Of a stretch of DNA of 14,459 bases, positions 1 to 6,597 are shown in pieces. This DNA is from Gracilaria vermiculophylla (Eukaryota > Rhodophyta > Florideophyceae > Gracilariales > Gracilariaceae): positions 1,695,410 through 1,709,868 of the forward strand of contig JAHNZQ020000227.1 in NCBI GenBank assembly GCA_019155205.2, read 5' to 3'. A model generated the notes under the pieces. The model worked only from the letters and a program-made list of their open reading frames with translations, was not told the origin of the DNA and searched no databases. The stretch's first letter is position 1. Every line of letters starts with the position of its first letter. The position numbers were made by a program, and so were the translations under genes.

Positions 1-322
1 ATTTAAATAAATTTGTGCTGTTTATCTGCCTCCATATAGTGGATTTAGAAACGTTGAGATTGAGATTAATTCCAATTTTTTTGCACGATACTTTTCCTTT
101 ACACAACTCCCTTTTAATTCCTCTTTTTTCTGCTGGGCTGAGCTTCTTCGGGCGTCCCGGAGATCGTTTTAAGCCATATAGAGTCGGGTTTTTGAGAAAA
201 GTAGCAATTGTGACCCTAGAACGCTTTAATGTTTTAGCGATAGCACTGTTAGATTGCTTCTCGGCCTTCAATTTAACTATTAGAAGCTGTTCTTGCTTGG
301 AAAGTGGCGGACGTCGAGCCAT
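1..322 (-). CDS. Tc1/mariner-type transposase, N-terminal part (cut by window edge)
   Basis: Translating the minus strand from the ATG at 322-320 gives 107 codons without a stop, running off the left edge of the window. The protein has the layout of a Tc1/mariner transposase DNA-binding region: a basic start (MARRPPLSKQEQ), a first helix-turn-helix at about residues 10-42 (AIAKTLKRSRVTI), a GRPKKLS linker at about 55-61 that matches the GRPR-type minor-groove hook of Tc1 transposases, and a second helix-turn-helix at about 62-101 (IGINLNLNVSKSTIWRQI). The catalytic DDE/D domain would lie to the left and cannot be seen. The gene is AT-rich compared with the host genes. No frameshift or stop is present, so this part is not visibly decayed. 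Another paired-HTH protein is possible, but the GRPK linker between two HTH units and the repeats upstream favour a transposase. Whether the element is active cannot be judged. Confidence 0.8.
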   Translation of the reverse strand, partial: MARRPPLSKQEQLLIVKLKAEKQSNSAIAKTLKRSRVTIATFLKNPTLYGLKRSPGRPKKLSPAEKRGIKRELCKGKVSCKKIGINLNLNVSKSTIWRQINSTNLFK

Positions 323-348
323 TTTTATTAGAAAGAGGGCGGTGTACA

Positions 349-564
349 TATCTTTTTGAAACAATTTTACATAGACTATGTGCAAAATCTAGCCTACAGT
401 ACAGTTTTGGCGCACTTTTCAGGGGTAATATGTTTTTGAAACGCACTGTATGTTTCTGAAACGGTTTTTTGACTCTACTTTTTTCTGAAACCTATTTTTG
501 TAGGCGTACAGTACACATATGGTAGTTCTTTGAGATTTCACAGCATGTCGTATGTTTTTGAAAC
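349..564. repeat. Repeat modules upstream of the Tc1-like transposase (candidate terminal inverted repeat)
   Basis: The 14-mer TATGTTTTTGAAAC occurs exactly at 429-442 and 551-564, with one change at 349-362 (TATCTTTTTGAAAC) and at 449-462 (TATGTTTCTGAAAC), and as TTTTCTGAAAC at 481-491. TACAGTACA occurs at 395-403 and 507-515, about 30-40 bases before the two exact copies, so there are two diverged direct modules, 395-442 and 507-564. Read on the minus strand, 450 leftwards starts TACAGTGCGTTTCAAAAACA, which resembles Tc1-family ends (TACAGT followed by a CAAAA run). The right end of the element is therefore plausibly at the TA 449-450, but the copy at 551-564 shows the repeat field extends further. 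The other terminus is outside the window, so the inverted-repeat status is not proven. Confidence 0.5.
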
Positions 565-571
565 AGTCTTA

Positions 572-582
572 TACTATATAAC
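572..582 (+). promoter_or_regulatory. TATA-like element
   Basis: The run TACTATATAAC lies 167 bases upstream of the ATG at 749. It is the only good TATA-like string near the small ORF and could serve it, or it could belong to the transposon end. Support is the string alone. Confidence 0.2.
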
Positions 583-748
583 CAACAACTGTAGTGCAGA
601 GTAGCATGCAGCAGAACTTATCAACTAAACGTAAGCCCATCCATTAAATAGTTTCCTGCGTCCGCATTGTACGTGCCGGAGAATTGCACGAGCACAAAGT
701 GCGTTCTGCGACGGACCTGCGACCAGAACGGCGACCAGAAAGGCAACT

Positions 749-1132
749 ATGATGCGCGATTGGCCGCAAAGGATGCACAACAGCACAAATGCCATCATCG
801 GAGCGATTGGCCAACTGCACTATCCCGCCTCGCCTGTGGGCAACGCGGGCGCTGTCTCCAACCTGGTGACGGCCATGGCCGAGCTTCTTGAAATTCAGGA
901 GGTTGTCGATACAAGCCTGCTCGAACTGCTTCGTGAGCACGGGCAATGGCGCGCCGCCACGGAAGCGAGGCTGGGCAATCTTGAACAACGCGATGTGCAG
1001 CAGGTTGTGTAGATGAACAAGGCCCCGTCCCCCGGATGCAGTGTGGAGGACGCCGAGTCTTCGTTTCAGGCTGTGTCTCACGGGGTTGTGGGGAAGCGAC
1101 GACTAGCAACAGACGAATCTCCTCTTCGCTAG
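749..1132 (+). pseudogene. Small hypothetical ORF with one in-frame TAG (possible decayed gene)
   Basis: An ATG-ATG start at 749 opens an 87-codon frame ending in TAG at 1010-1012. The same frame then resumes at once with ATG (1013) and stays open for 39 codons to TAG at 1130-1132. The first part has an amphipathic helical stretch at about residues 40-75, with the hydrophobic spacing of a short coiled coil; the second part ends in a basic KRR patch. No family is recognised. The in-frame continuation suggests one ORF of about 126 codons broken by a single stop, a readthrough, or simply chance in a moderately GC-rich stretch. No upstream in-frame ATG exists before the TAA at 632-634. Opposite-strand frames over the same region (644-1081, 795-1169) are equally unrecognised, so coding status is uncertain. 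Confidence 0.25.
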
Positions 1133-2088
1133 CACCGGCGCATGAACGGGATCCAGCCACCCGTGACAAACCGGAGCCTCGTCAATGAAAACATTCTGCG
1201 GCGCGCTAACCAACACAACCCTCGAAGCCAGTCCCCCAAAGTCCAACAAAAACTTGGTAAAGGTGATGGCAGGTCACGACGGCCCTCCATTTTTCAGTCA
1301 AGCACATTGTAAGCCAAAGGAAAACGCCTCGGCGCTAAGGGATGTTGAAGATAAGGGAGTAAGGGAGGAGAATCAGACAGGCCGTCGCCAACACGGCAAG
1401 TGAAACCGCCCTTCACAGCTGCTGCCATATTACGCGAGCGTAGTCAAAGGCGGAAAGAGGAGCGGCACAGAGCCAACTTGCAACCGTTTCCCTGTGAAAA
1501 ATGTTGTAAAATGTACCACAGATTTACAAAAAGGCGAGGCGCTTGTTATCAGTACGTCCACCAAGATGAACAGCTACCAAATGACCATCCTCGAAGTCAG
1601 CTTTCATTCGAGGAAACGGAGACTGCCTCGCCTTAATAATAGATCCCACGCACACATCTTCTTTACTGTTGCTCATGTGTTCCCGTGTTCCATTCGGCTG
1701 AGAAGGTTGTGAAAGTGGTCATTCAATTTTGAGACGGTGCTTTATCGGCACTTCGAAACACCTCGGAAGTCTTTTAGGGTCCATTTTGCGTCCACGACTT
1801 GCACGTGCGACGAGACCAGAGCACACGTTGTGAATAACGAAACCATGGCTTTGCATATAGTGAATGAAGTGCTTCCCTTCAATCCTTAAAGGAAGAAAGG
1901 TTCACTTGATCGTAGAGTTGGTTGTACTGTGCTAGAAATGATCGGTGACGCGAGAATATGAACTCCGTGGCTAAGGGGAGATGGTGTGAAAGGAGATGCA
2001 CAACTTTTAAACAGAAACTATGCGGAGGTGATTTTGTGAGTTTGAAGGCTTAGAAAGGAATTGATTCGTTTACATGATGTGCAGCGCT
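1133..2088. other. Stretch without recognisable genes
   Basis: Composition is mixed. Short frames exist (1185-1403 with an ATG; 1400-1636 starts only at GTG; 1494-1712), but none shows a domain, a clean continuation or a bias like the gene block. The part at 1640-2088 is the downstream flank of clpP, which ends at 2089 on the minus strand, and should hold its 3' UTR. No tRNA, repeat array or hairpin was noticed. Confidence 0.5.
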
Positions 2089-2880
2089 TCAAACAAATGT
2101 TGGCCTCTTTAGCACTGGAACATCAACTTTAGTCTTAATGACCTCATCAATTATACCGTACTCCTTTGCGTCCACCGCGGTCATAAAGAAATCGCGGTCC
2201 GTGTCTCTTTCGATCTTCTCCATGGGCTGACCGGTGAAGTCGGCCATGTATCCGTTCAACAGGGCCTTGACAAAGAGGATTTCCTTTGCTTGAATTTCAA
2301 TATCAGCGGCCTGGCCTTGAGCGCCCCCGAGCGGCTGGTGGATCATGATACGCGCATTGGGGAGACTCTTTCTCTTTCCTTTTGTGCCCGCGCCGAGCAG
2401 AAAAGCTCCCATGCTGGCAGCTGTGCCAAAGCAGATGGTCTGCACGTCGCACGGGATGAACTGCATTGTGTCATAGATGGCGAGCCCCGCGGAGACACTG
2501 CCGCCGGGGGAGTTAATGTAAATGGTGATGTCCTTGTCCGGGTCCTCCGACGCGAGGAAGAGCATCTGGGCGACGAGCGAGTTGGCAACCTCATCATCGA
2601 CCGCGCGACCCAGCAGCAGGATGCGATCCTTGGCGAGACGGGAGTAGATGTCCATTTGCGAGTTGTCGCCCACAGCAACCATGGGCACGGGCGGCGCCAC
2701 GGACGGGGGCGCGTCGGGCTTGGGCGGGTCGGCCGGCGGCTGCGGGCTGGGCTCTGGCACCATTTTCAGCGCCATTTGCGGCGGCTTGGCAAACGAGCGC
2801 GACGCGCTCTGGCAGCATGTCTGGAGGCGACGGCCGCGCAGCGAGGGGCCGAAGGCCGGCAGAGCGAACGCGACGGTCAT
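2089..2880 (-). CDS. CLPP: ClpP, ATP-dependent Clp protease proteolytic subunit, nuclear-encoded, probably plastid-targeted
   Basis: The 263-residue product is the serine peptidase core of the Clp protease, which forms tetradecameric barrels and degrades proteins unfolded by a Clp/Hsp100 ATPase. The full catalytic triad is visible: Ser156 in GTAASMGAF, His181 in MIHQP and Asp230 in [10 protein letters not shown], so it is an active ClpP type and not a ClpR. The core runs from about residue 76 to 252. Residues 1-75 are an extra leader: [10 protein letters not shown], then an Arg/Ser-rich part and a proline-rich linker; the early AF fits a red algal plastid transit peptide. The ATG at 2880 was chosen for this leader and for G at -3; the frame stays open upstream to 3033, but that part reads as GC-rich promoter sequence. 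It is head-to-head with Cactin. Mitochondrial targeting is the main alternative. Confidence 0.93.
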   Translation of the reverse strand: MTVAFALPAFGPSLRGRRLQTCCQSASRSFAKPPQMALKMVPEPSPQPPADPPKPDAPPSVAPPVPMVAVGDNSQMDIYSRLAKDRILLLGRAVDDEVANSLVAQMLFLASEDPDKDITIYINSPGGSVSAGLAIYDTMQFIPCDVQTICFGTAASMGAFLLGAGTKGKRKSLPNARIMIHQPLGGAQGQAADIEIQAKEILFVKALLNGYMADFTGQPMEKIERDTDRDFFMTAVDAKEYGIIDEVIKTKVDVPVLKRPTFV

Positions 2881-3148
2881 TGCTGATGGACGGGGGAGGT
2901 GCGTTCCCCGGGAGCGATTCCAAGCTCGTCGTTCCGCCGCGGGGGGGTGATCGTCGCTGCGGGCGCGGGTGGTCTGTTGCGGCCGCGCGGCTTTTGGGCG
3001 AATTGGATGCGTGCGAATGTTAGTTGGGCGCACCTGTTGGAGTCAGGGGTTCACGTGGGCTGGGGGTGATGCATTTGGGCAGATCTGACCGGCGGAAGGA
3101 GATCAACGAAATGGGGCGAGCGCGGGAGCCGGGCGCAAAAGCGCCGAA
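2881..3148. promoter_or_regulatory. Divergent ClpP/Cactin intergenic region (probable shared promoter)
   Basis: These 268 bases separate the start codons of two head-to-head genes and must hold both promoters. The ClpP side is extremely GC-rich with a G run near 2941-2947; no clear TATA box is seen. If Cactin really starts at 3311, the region is 430 bases. Confidence 0.5.
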
Positions 3149-4852
3149 ATGCGCCGCAATCAGAGAATACCCCTCGTAGGAATTCCCGGCCGCAAAACGG
3201 TTGGCGTGCCGCCGCAGCGCATGACACAGCGCGTAAGCGAAGTAAGCGAAGCGACGCATGCTCTGCGCCGCTTCACCGCAGCGATTGCTGCATCGCGCAC
3301 CAGAGTCGAAATGCAAAGAGGTGTCGAGCGAGAGTCTCTCCCGGGAGATGAGCGACACCGGCACCGAGACGAAGAGGCGCGGCGCGAGCAGCGCCTCGCC
3401 GACGCGCAGGAGCCGTTCGCCAAACGCCCACGCCCGTGCAGCGGCAGCGACGAGGCGCCGTTCATCTGGCGCAAGAAGGCCGAAATCCTGCGCAAGAAGG
3501 GGATCGACCCCGAGGCGCAGCAGAAGCGCCAGGCCGCCGAGCTGCACGAAGAGCTGCGCGCCGCCAAGCGGCGGCGCGAGCAGCGCGAGCAGGAGCGCGC
3601 CGAGTGGGAGGCGCAGCAGGCGGAGCTCGCGCGCCAGAAGGAGGCGCACTTGAACGACGGCTGGCACCGCACCGAGGCCTCCTTCCACGGCAGGCAGCAC
3701 TTTTTGCGCCAGGCCATCCGCCTCCGCGAGCGGCGGCCGGCCGGCACGGACGCGCTGGCCGCCTTCGTGCGCCTGGACGTGGCGGGCGGCGCGACCGGCA
3801 CCACCGGCGCCACCGGCGCCACCGGCGCTCTGGACGTGCGGCAGTTTCTGGCAGGGCTGGACGCGGCGCGGCTGCGCCAGCTGGCCGACGGCGTGGAGGA
3901 GGAGCTCGACTTCGTGGCGGACTTTGACGGCGAGCAGGACAACGCCGTGTGGAACCGGCGCGTGCGGCTGCAGTTCTGGCAGTGCGTGCGCGTGTGCGTG
4001 CGCGACCGGCTGCAGCTGCTGGACGCCGGCGAGCGGGAGGGCCTCCCCAGTGCGGTGGCCGCCGACGTGGAGCTGCTGCTGCGTGGCAAGAGCATGTCCA
4101 AGCTGCGCGAGATGGAGACGGAGATCGACATGAAGCTCAAGCTCGGGGGGGAGGCCGACGGGGCGTTTGGCGAGGTGGACTTCTGGCATGCGGCGCTGGC
4201 GCGAATCCGCGTGCGCATCGCCTCCGAGCGGCTGAGGGAAATCACAGAAATGCTGTGGATTGAACGCCAAGAGAGGGAAGCCAAAGAGCCAAGAGAGGAA
4301 AAGGGCGACGCACCAGCGGTAAAGCGCGACAGCAGGCAGTCTTCTGCTGGCGATGAGCGGGCTCGAGAGCAAGCGGCCGGGCTGGTGCACCTACCGGGAG
4401 AAGACGACGAGGAGGAGTTCAAGGACGAAGTGGACGCGCCCGGGCAAGGGGGCAGCGGCAGCACCTCCTCATACGCGTGGAACGACAAGTACAGGCCGCG
4501 AAAGCCCAAGTACTTGAACAAGGTGCTAAGCGGGTACCGGTGGACCAAGTACAACCGCACTCACTACGACCACGACAACCCGCCGCCGAAGACGGTGCAG
4601 GGGTACATGTTCAACATCTTCTACCCGGACTTGATGGACGCGTCGAAGACGCCGACGTTCAGCATCAGCAAGACGGACAACGCGGAGGTTGTGATCATCA
4701 CATTCCACGCAGGGCCGCCGTACCAGGATATCGCGTTCAAGATCGTGAATCGGCCGTGGGTAACTTCGCATCGAAGGGGCTACCGGTGTTCGTTTGACAA
4801 GGGCGTGTTACAATTGTGGTTTAACTTTGACAGATACTACTATCGACGGTAA
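3149..4852 (+). CDS. CACTIN: Cactin-family splicing-associated protein
   Basis: This is a 567-residue, intron-free homologue of Cactin, a conserved nuclear protein associated with spliceosomes (and named for binding Cactus/I-kappa-B in flies). A motif PFIWRKK at 104-110 is followed by a charged coiled coil (about 111-170), the Cactin middle domain (about 170-370) and an acidic linker (418-427, GEDDEEEFKD). The C-terminal Cactin domain (441-567) is highly conserved: YAWNDKYRPRKPKY, THYDHDNPPPKTVQGYMFNI, FYPDLMD, FHAGPPYQDIAFKIVNR and the terminal FNFDRYYYRR. The usual N-terminal Arg/Ser-rich tail is short, so it is smaller than animal Cactins of roughly 750 residues. A glycine-alanine-threonine insert at 213-227 interrupts the middle domain. 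The start is uncertain: Met55 (3311) is an alternative, because residues 1-54 look like untranslated leader. It ends tail-to-tail, 60 bases from the HROB-like gene. Confidence 0.93.
   Translation: MRRNQRIPLVGIPGRKTVGVPPQRMTQRVSEVSEATHALRRFTAAIAASRTRVEMQRGVERESLPGDERHRHRDEEARREQRLADAQEPFAKRPRPCSGSDEAPFIWRKKAEILRKKGIDPEAQQKRQAAELHEELRAAKRRREQREQERAEWEAQQAELARQKEAHLNDGWHRTEASFHGRQHFLRQAIRLRERRPAGTDALAAFVRLDVAGGATGTTGATGATGALDVRQFLAGLDAARLRQLADGVEEELDFVADFDGEQDNAVWNRRVRLQFWQCVRVCVRDRLQLLDAGEREGLPSAVAADVELLLRGKSMSKLREMETEIDMKLKLGGEADGAFGEVDFWHAALARIRVRIASERLREITEMLWIERQEREAKEPREEKGDAPAVKRDSRQSSAGDERAREQAAGLVHLPGEDDEEEFKDEVDAPGQGGSGSTSSYAWNDKYRPRKPKYLNKVLSGYRWTKYNRTHYDHDNPPPKTVQGYMFNIFYPDLMDASKTPTFSISKTDNAEVVIITFHAGPPYQDIAFKIVNRPWVTSHRRGYRCSFDKGVLQLWFNFDRYYYRR
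3787..3826 (+). repeat. Short GCCACCGGC-type repeat coding a Gly-Ala-Thr insert in Cactin
   Basis: Tandem nine-base units (GCGACCGGC / ACCACCGGC / GCCACCGGC) encode a collagen-like GATGTTGATGATG stretch within the Cactin middle domain. The unit is a multiple of three, so the frame is kept. Confidence 0.7.
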
Positions 4853-4912
4853 AGAAAGCAGCAGTTGGTTGTGCAAGAAAGTGTTTTGTTTGTTTTTGTT
4901 TTTCTGTTGTAG
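4853..4912. terminator. 60-base convergent 3' region between Cactin and HROB-like genes
   Basis: Both genes end here tail-to-tail. The plus strand is T/G-rich (GTTTTGTTTGTTTTTGTTTTT around 4882-4902). No AATAAA is present in either direction. With only 60 bases, the two 3' UTRs almost certainly overlap or run into the opposite gene. Confidence 0.4.
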
Positions 4913-6190
4913 TTACAGGACGTGGTCGTCGCCATCAAACAGGGCGTCCAGGAGTTGCTGATCGAGGGCGGACAAGTGAGGCTTAGAGGGCGCGGGAGCA
5001 AGTTGGGCGGTGTGCGGGTGCGGAGGGTTAGGCGACGCGCGGTGCGGTTGTGGCGGTGGGGCCAGATGGGGAGATGGGGGAGAGCGGACGGCAGGGGGGG
5101 CCGGTGTCGAGGGGGCCAGTGTCGAGAGGGCCAGTGTCGAGGGGGCCGGTGGCGAGGGGGCCGGTGGCGAAGGGGCCGGTGGCGAGGGGGCCGAGGGAGG
5201 GGGCTGAGCGGGGCGTCGGGCGTGGACGATGGCGTCGACGTCGAGGTTGCCCAAGATGTGGTCGAGGTCGCGGTCGGAGAGCGGGGGCGGGGTGGCAGGG
5301 GGGGGTGCGGCGAGAGGGCGTGGGGGCGGGGGGCGGAGGCGGGAGGCGGGGAGCAGGCGCGGTTGGTGGAAGGGCTTGCGCACGGGGCGGGAGGCGACGC
5401 TGATGCGGGGGGCGGAGGGCGGCGGGCGGCGGAGAGGCGGGACGGGGAGGCGGGCAGGGGGGAGGGGAGGGGGGTTGGCGGCGAGCGGGGCGTACGGGCG
5501 CAGCGCCCACTGGGCGAGCAGGGCGGGCGAGGAGCAGGCGGCGGGAGGGGGGTCGGCCAGAGGCGGGGGGGCGGCCGGCGCGAAGAGTGCAGCGATGTGC
5601 GCGCGGCGGATGATGAGGTGCACGTCGGGGGCGCGCGCGCGCGGGCGCGGCGGCGGCAGCACGGCGGCCGTGGCGCCGCGCAGCACCAGCACGGCGCCGC
5701 GCTGCAGGCGCGCGCGCAGCGCGGCGTCCAGCGCGCGGTGGTGCACGGTGGCGCGCACGCGGCCGGTCGGGTCGCGCAGCTGCAGCGCCACATCGTCGCC
5801 CACCGGCTGCCGCGCGTCCACCACCACCGGCAGCGCGCCGCGCGGCGGCGCCGCCGCCACCAGCGCGTTGCGCCGCAGCAGCGCCACCGACGCGCACAGC
5901 GGCTGCGTCTCCGCCGCCAGCATCGCCCGCCACGCGCGCGAGCTGAACGCCGACGCCGTTGACGCCGCCGCTGACGTCTCCTTTGACGCCGCCGTTGACG
6001 CCGCCGTCGACGCCGCCGTCGACGCCGCCGTCGACGCCGCCGTCGACGCCGCCGATGCCGTCGACGGCACCGACGCCGCCGATGCCGTCGACGGCTGCGC
6101 TGGCGGCCTGGGCGGCGGCGGTGGCGGCGCCGCCGCCGGCGGCGGCGCGCCGGCGGGGCCTGGGATGCGGTACGGCAGCGCGCGCCGCAT
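4913..6190 (-). CDS. HROB: HROB-like protein (homologous recombination OB-fold, MCM8-MCM9 activator family)
   Basis: The 425-residue product carries the two landmarks I associate with HROB (C17orf53): an IPGPAG motif near the N-terminus (residues 9-14), then an OB-fold at about 84-205. The OB-fold shows a conserved start (SSRAWRAML), the core DPTGRVRATVHHRAL (140-154), LQRGAVLVLRGATAAVL (162-178) and a closing DVHLIIRRAHIAALF (189-203). In animals HROB recruits and activates the MCM8-MCM9 helicase in recombination repair. Outside the OB-fold the protein is Pro/Ala-rich and low in complexity, with a TAAS repeat (49-69), a short acidic motif LDHILGNLDVDAIV (309-322) and an acidic C-terminus (LLDALFDGDD). 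The ATG at 6190 puts IPGPAG near the start; the frame also allows 6343, but that adds sequence lying in the repeat-bearing promoter region. No introns. Another OB-fold DNA-binding protein is the main alternative. Confidence 0.68.
   Translation of the reverse strand: MRRALPYRIPGPAGAPPPAAAPPPPPPRPPAQPSTASAASVPSTASAASTAASTAASTAASTAASTAASKETSAAASTASAFSSRAWRAMLAAETQPLCASVALLRRNALVAAAPPRGALPVVVDARQPVGDDVALQLRDPTGRVRATVHHRALDAALRARLQRGAVLVLRGATAAVLPPPRPRARAPDVHLIIRRAHIAALFAPAAPPPLADPPPAACSSPALLAQWALRPYAPLAANPPPLPPARLPVPPLRRPPPSAPRISVASRPVRKPFHQPRLLPASRLRPPPPRPLAAPPPATPPPLSDRDLDHILGNLDVDAIVHARRPAQPPPSAPSPPAPSPPAPSPPAPSTLALSTLAPSTPAPPAVRSPPSPHLAPPPQPHRASPNPPHPHTAQLAPAPSKPHLSALDQQLLDALFDGDDHVL
5098..5190. 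repeat. 15-bp coding minisatellite in the HROB-like gene
   Basis: Six adjacent 15-base units of the form GGGCCRGTGKCGAGG lie at 5098-5187, with a seventh beginning at 5188. They encode imperfect five-residue Pro/Ser/Ala repeats near residues 335-365 of the minus-strand protein. Units differ at two or three positions, and length in threes preserves the frame. Confidence 0.85.
5985..6056. repeat. 12-bp coding minisatellite (Thr-Ala-Ala-Ser repeat) in the HROB-like gene
   Basis: Six tandem copies of GACGCCGCCGTC (last base pair varies; four copies identical at 5997-6044) encode the TAAS repeat on the minus strand. Flanking sequence at 5955-5984 and 6057-6090 holds degenerate copies. The array separates the PGPAG motif from the OB-fold and gives long open frames on both strands. 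Confidence 0.9.
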
Positions 6191-6597
6191 GGCGCCGCCA
6201 CCGTCAACGACGCGCCCTCCCGCCAAGCGCGCGCCTTTGCACGACTCGACCTGCGATGCCGTGCGCCGCGCGCCGCCTCGCTCCAGCCGCGAGCGTGTCC
6301 ACGCAGCGTCGTGGCCACGCAGCGTCGTGGCCACGCACCCCAATGTCCACGTCGCATCGTGTCGCGCCGCGAGCCTCTCCGCGCCGCCGCCATATTGTGG
6401 CGCGCAGCTCAGCCACCCGCTGGCGTGACGACCGGACGCGCTGCGCCGCGCGCGCGCGCCGCGCGCGCATCAAAAACCCTCCCGCCGCCCCCGTCCCCGC
6501 CCCGCTCGCGCCCACTCCGCCGCGCATCGCGGCCGCCCCCGCCGCCCCTCGCCCGCCACCGCCGCCGCCGCCGCCGCCGCTGTCGCCCCGCGCCGCC
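6191..6597. promoter_or_regulatory. Divergent HROB-like/ABC1K intergenic region
   Basis: These 407 bases lie between two head-to-head start codons. They hold a perfect 16-base tandem repeat (6300-6331), CG-rich runs at 6441-6470 and a CCG run just before the ABC1K start (6555-6582). No TATA box is evident. Open frames cross the region on both strands, which is expected at this GC content. Confidence 0.5.
6300..6337. repeat. 16-bp direct repeat with embedded palindromes in the divergent promoter
   Basis: CACGCAGCGTCGTGGC occurs twice without a gap at 6300-6315 and 6316-6331, then a third copy begins (CACGCA). The junctions create two copies of the palindrome CGTGGCCACG (6310-6319, 6326-6335). 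A related TCCACG follows at 6346-6351. Symmetric, regularly spaced sites between divergent genes are candidate binding sites for a dimeric regulator. Confidence 0.7.

Noticed and set aside
15..359. 114-residue plus-strand frame at the left end
   Set aside because: It starts at GTG and is the antisense shadow of the Tc1-like transposase, which reads cleanly on the minus strand with recognisable HTH units.
349..564. CRISPR-like array of TGAAAC repeats
   Set aside because: Spacing is irregular, copies diverge, and the context is a eukaryotic transposon end.
1185..1712. Small frames with CEKC-like cysteines (1400-1636) and neighbours
   Set aside because: GTG start for one, no consistent domain, no conserved metal-binding spacing.
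3020..4560. Two long minus-strand frames over Cactin (456 and 466 residues)
   Set aside because: Low-complexity Ser/Arg/Leu strings mirroring Cactin codons; Cactin motifs are unmistakable on the plus strand.
5229..6428. Plus-strand 399-residue frame with VDAA repeats, and the 4840-6393 Arg-rich minus frame
   Set aside because: Both are other-frame readings of the GC-rich minisatellites in the HROB-like gene and show no domain.
5959..6597. N-terminal extension of ABC1K by 213 residues
   Set aside because: It reads antisense through the HROB-like repeats and the divergent promoter; the ATG at 6598 has a good context and a transit-peptide start.
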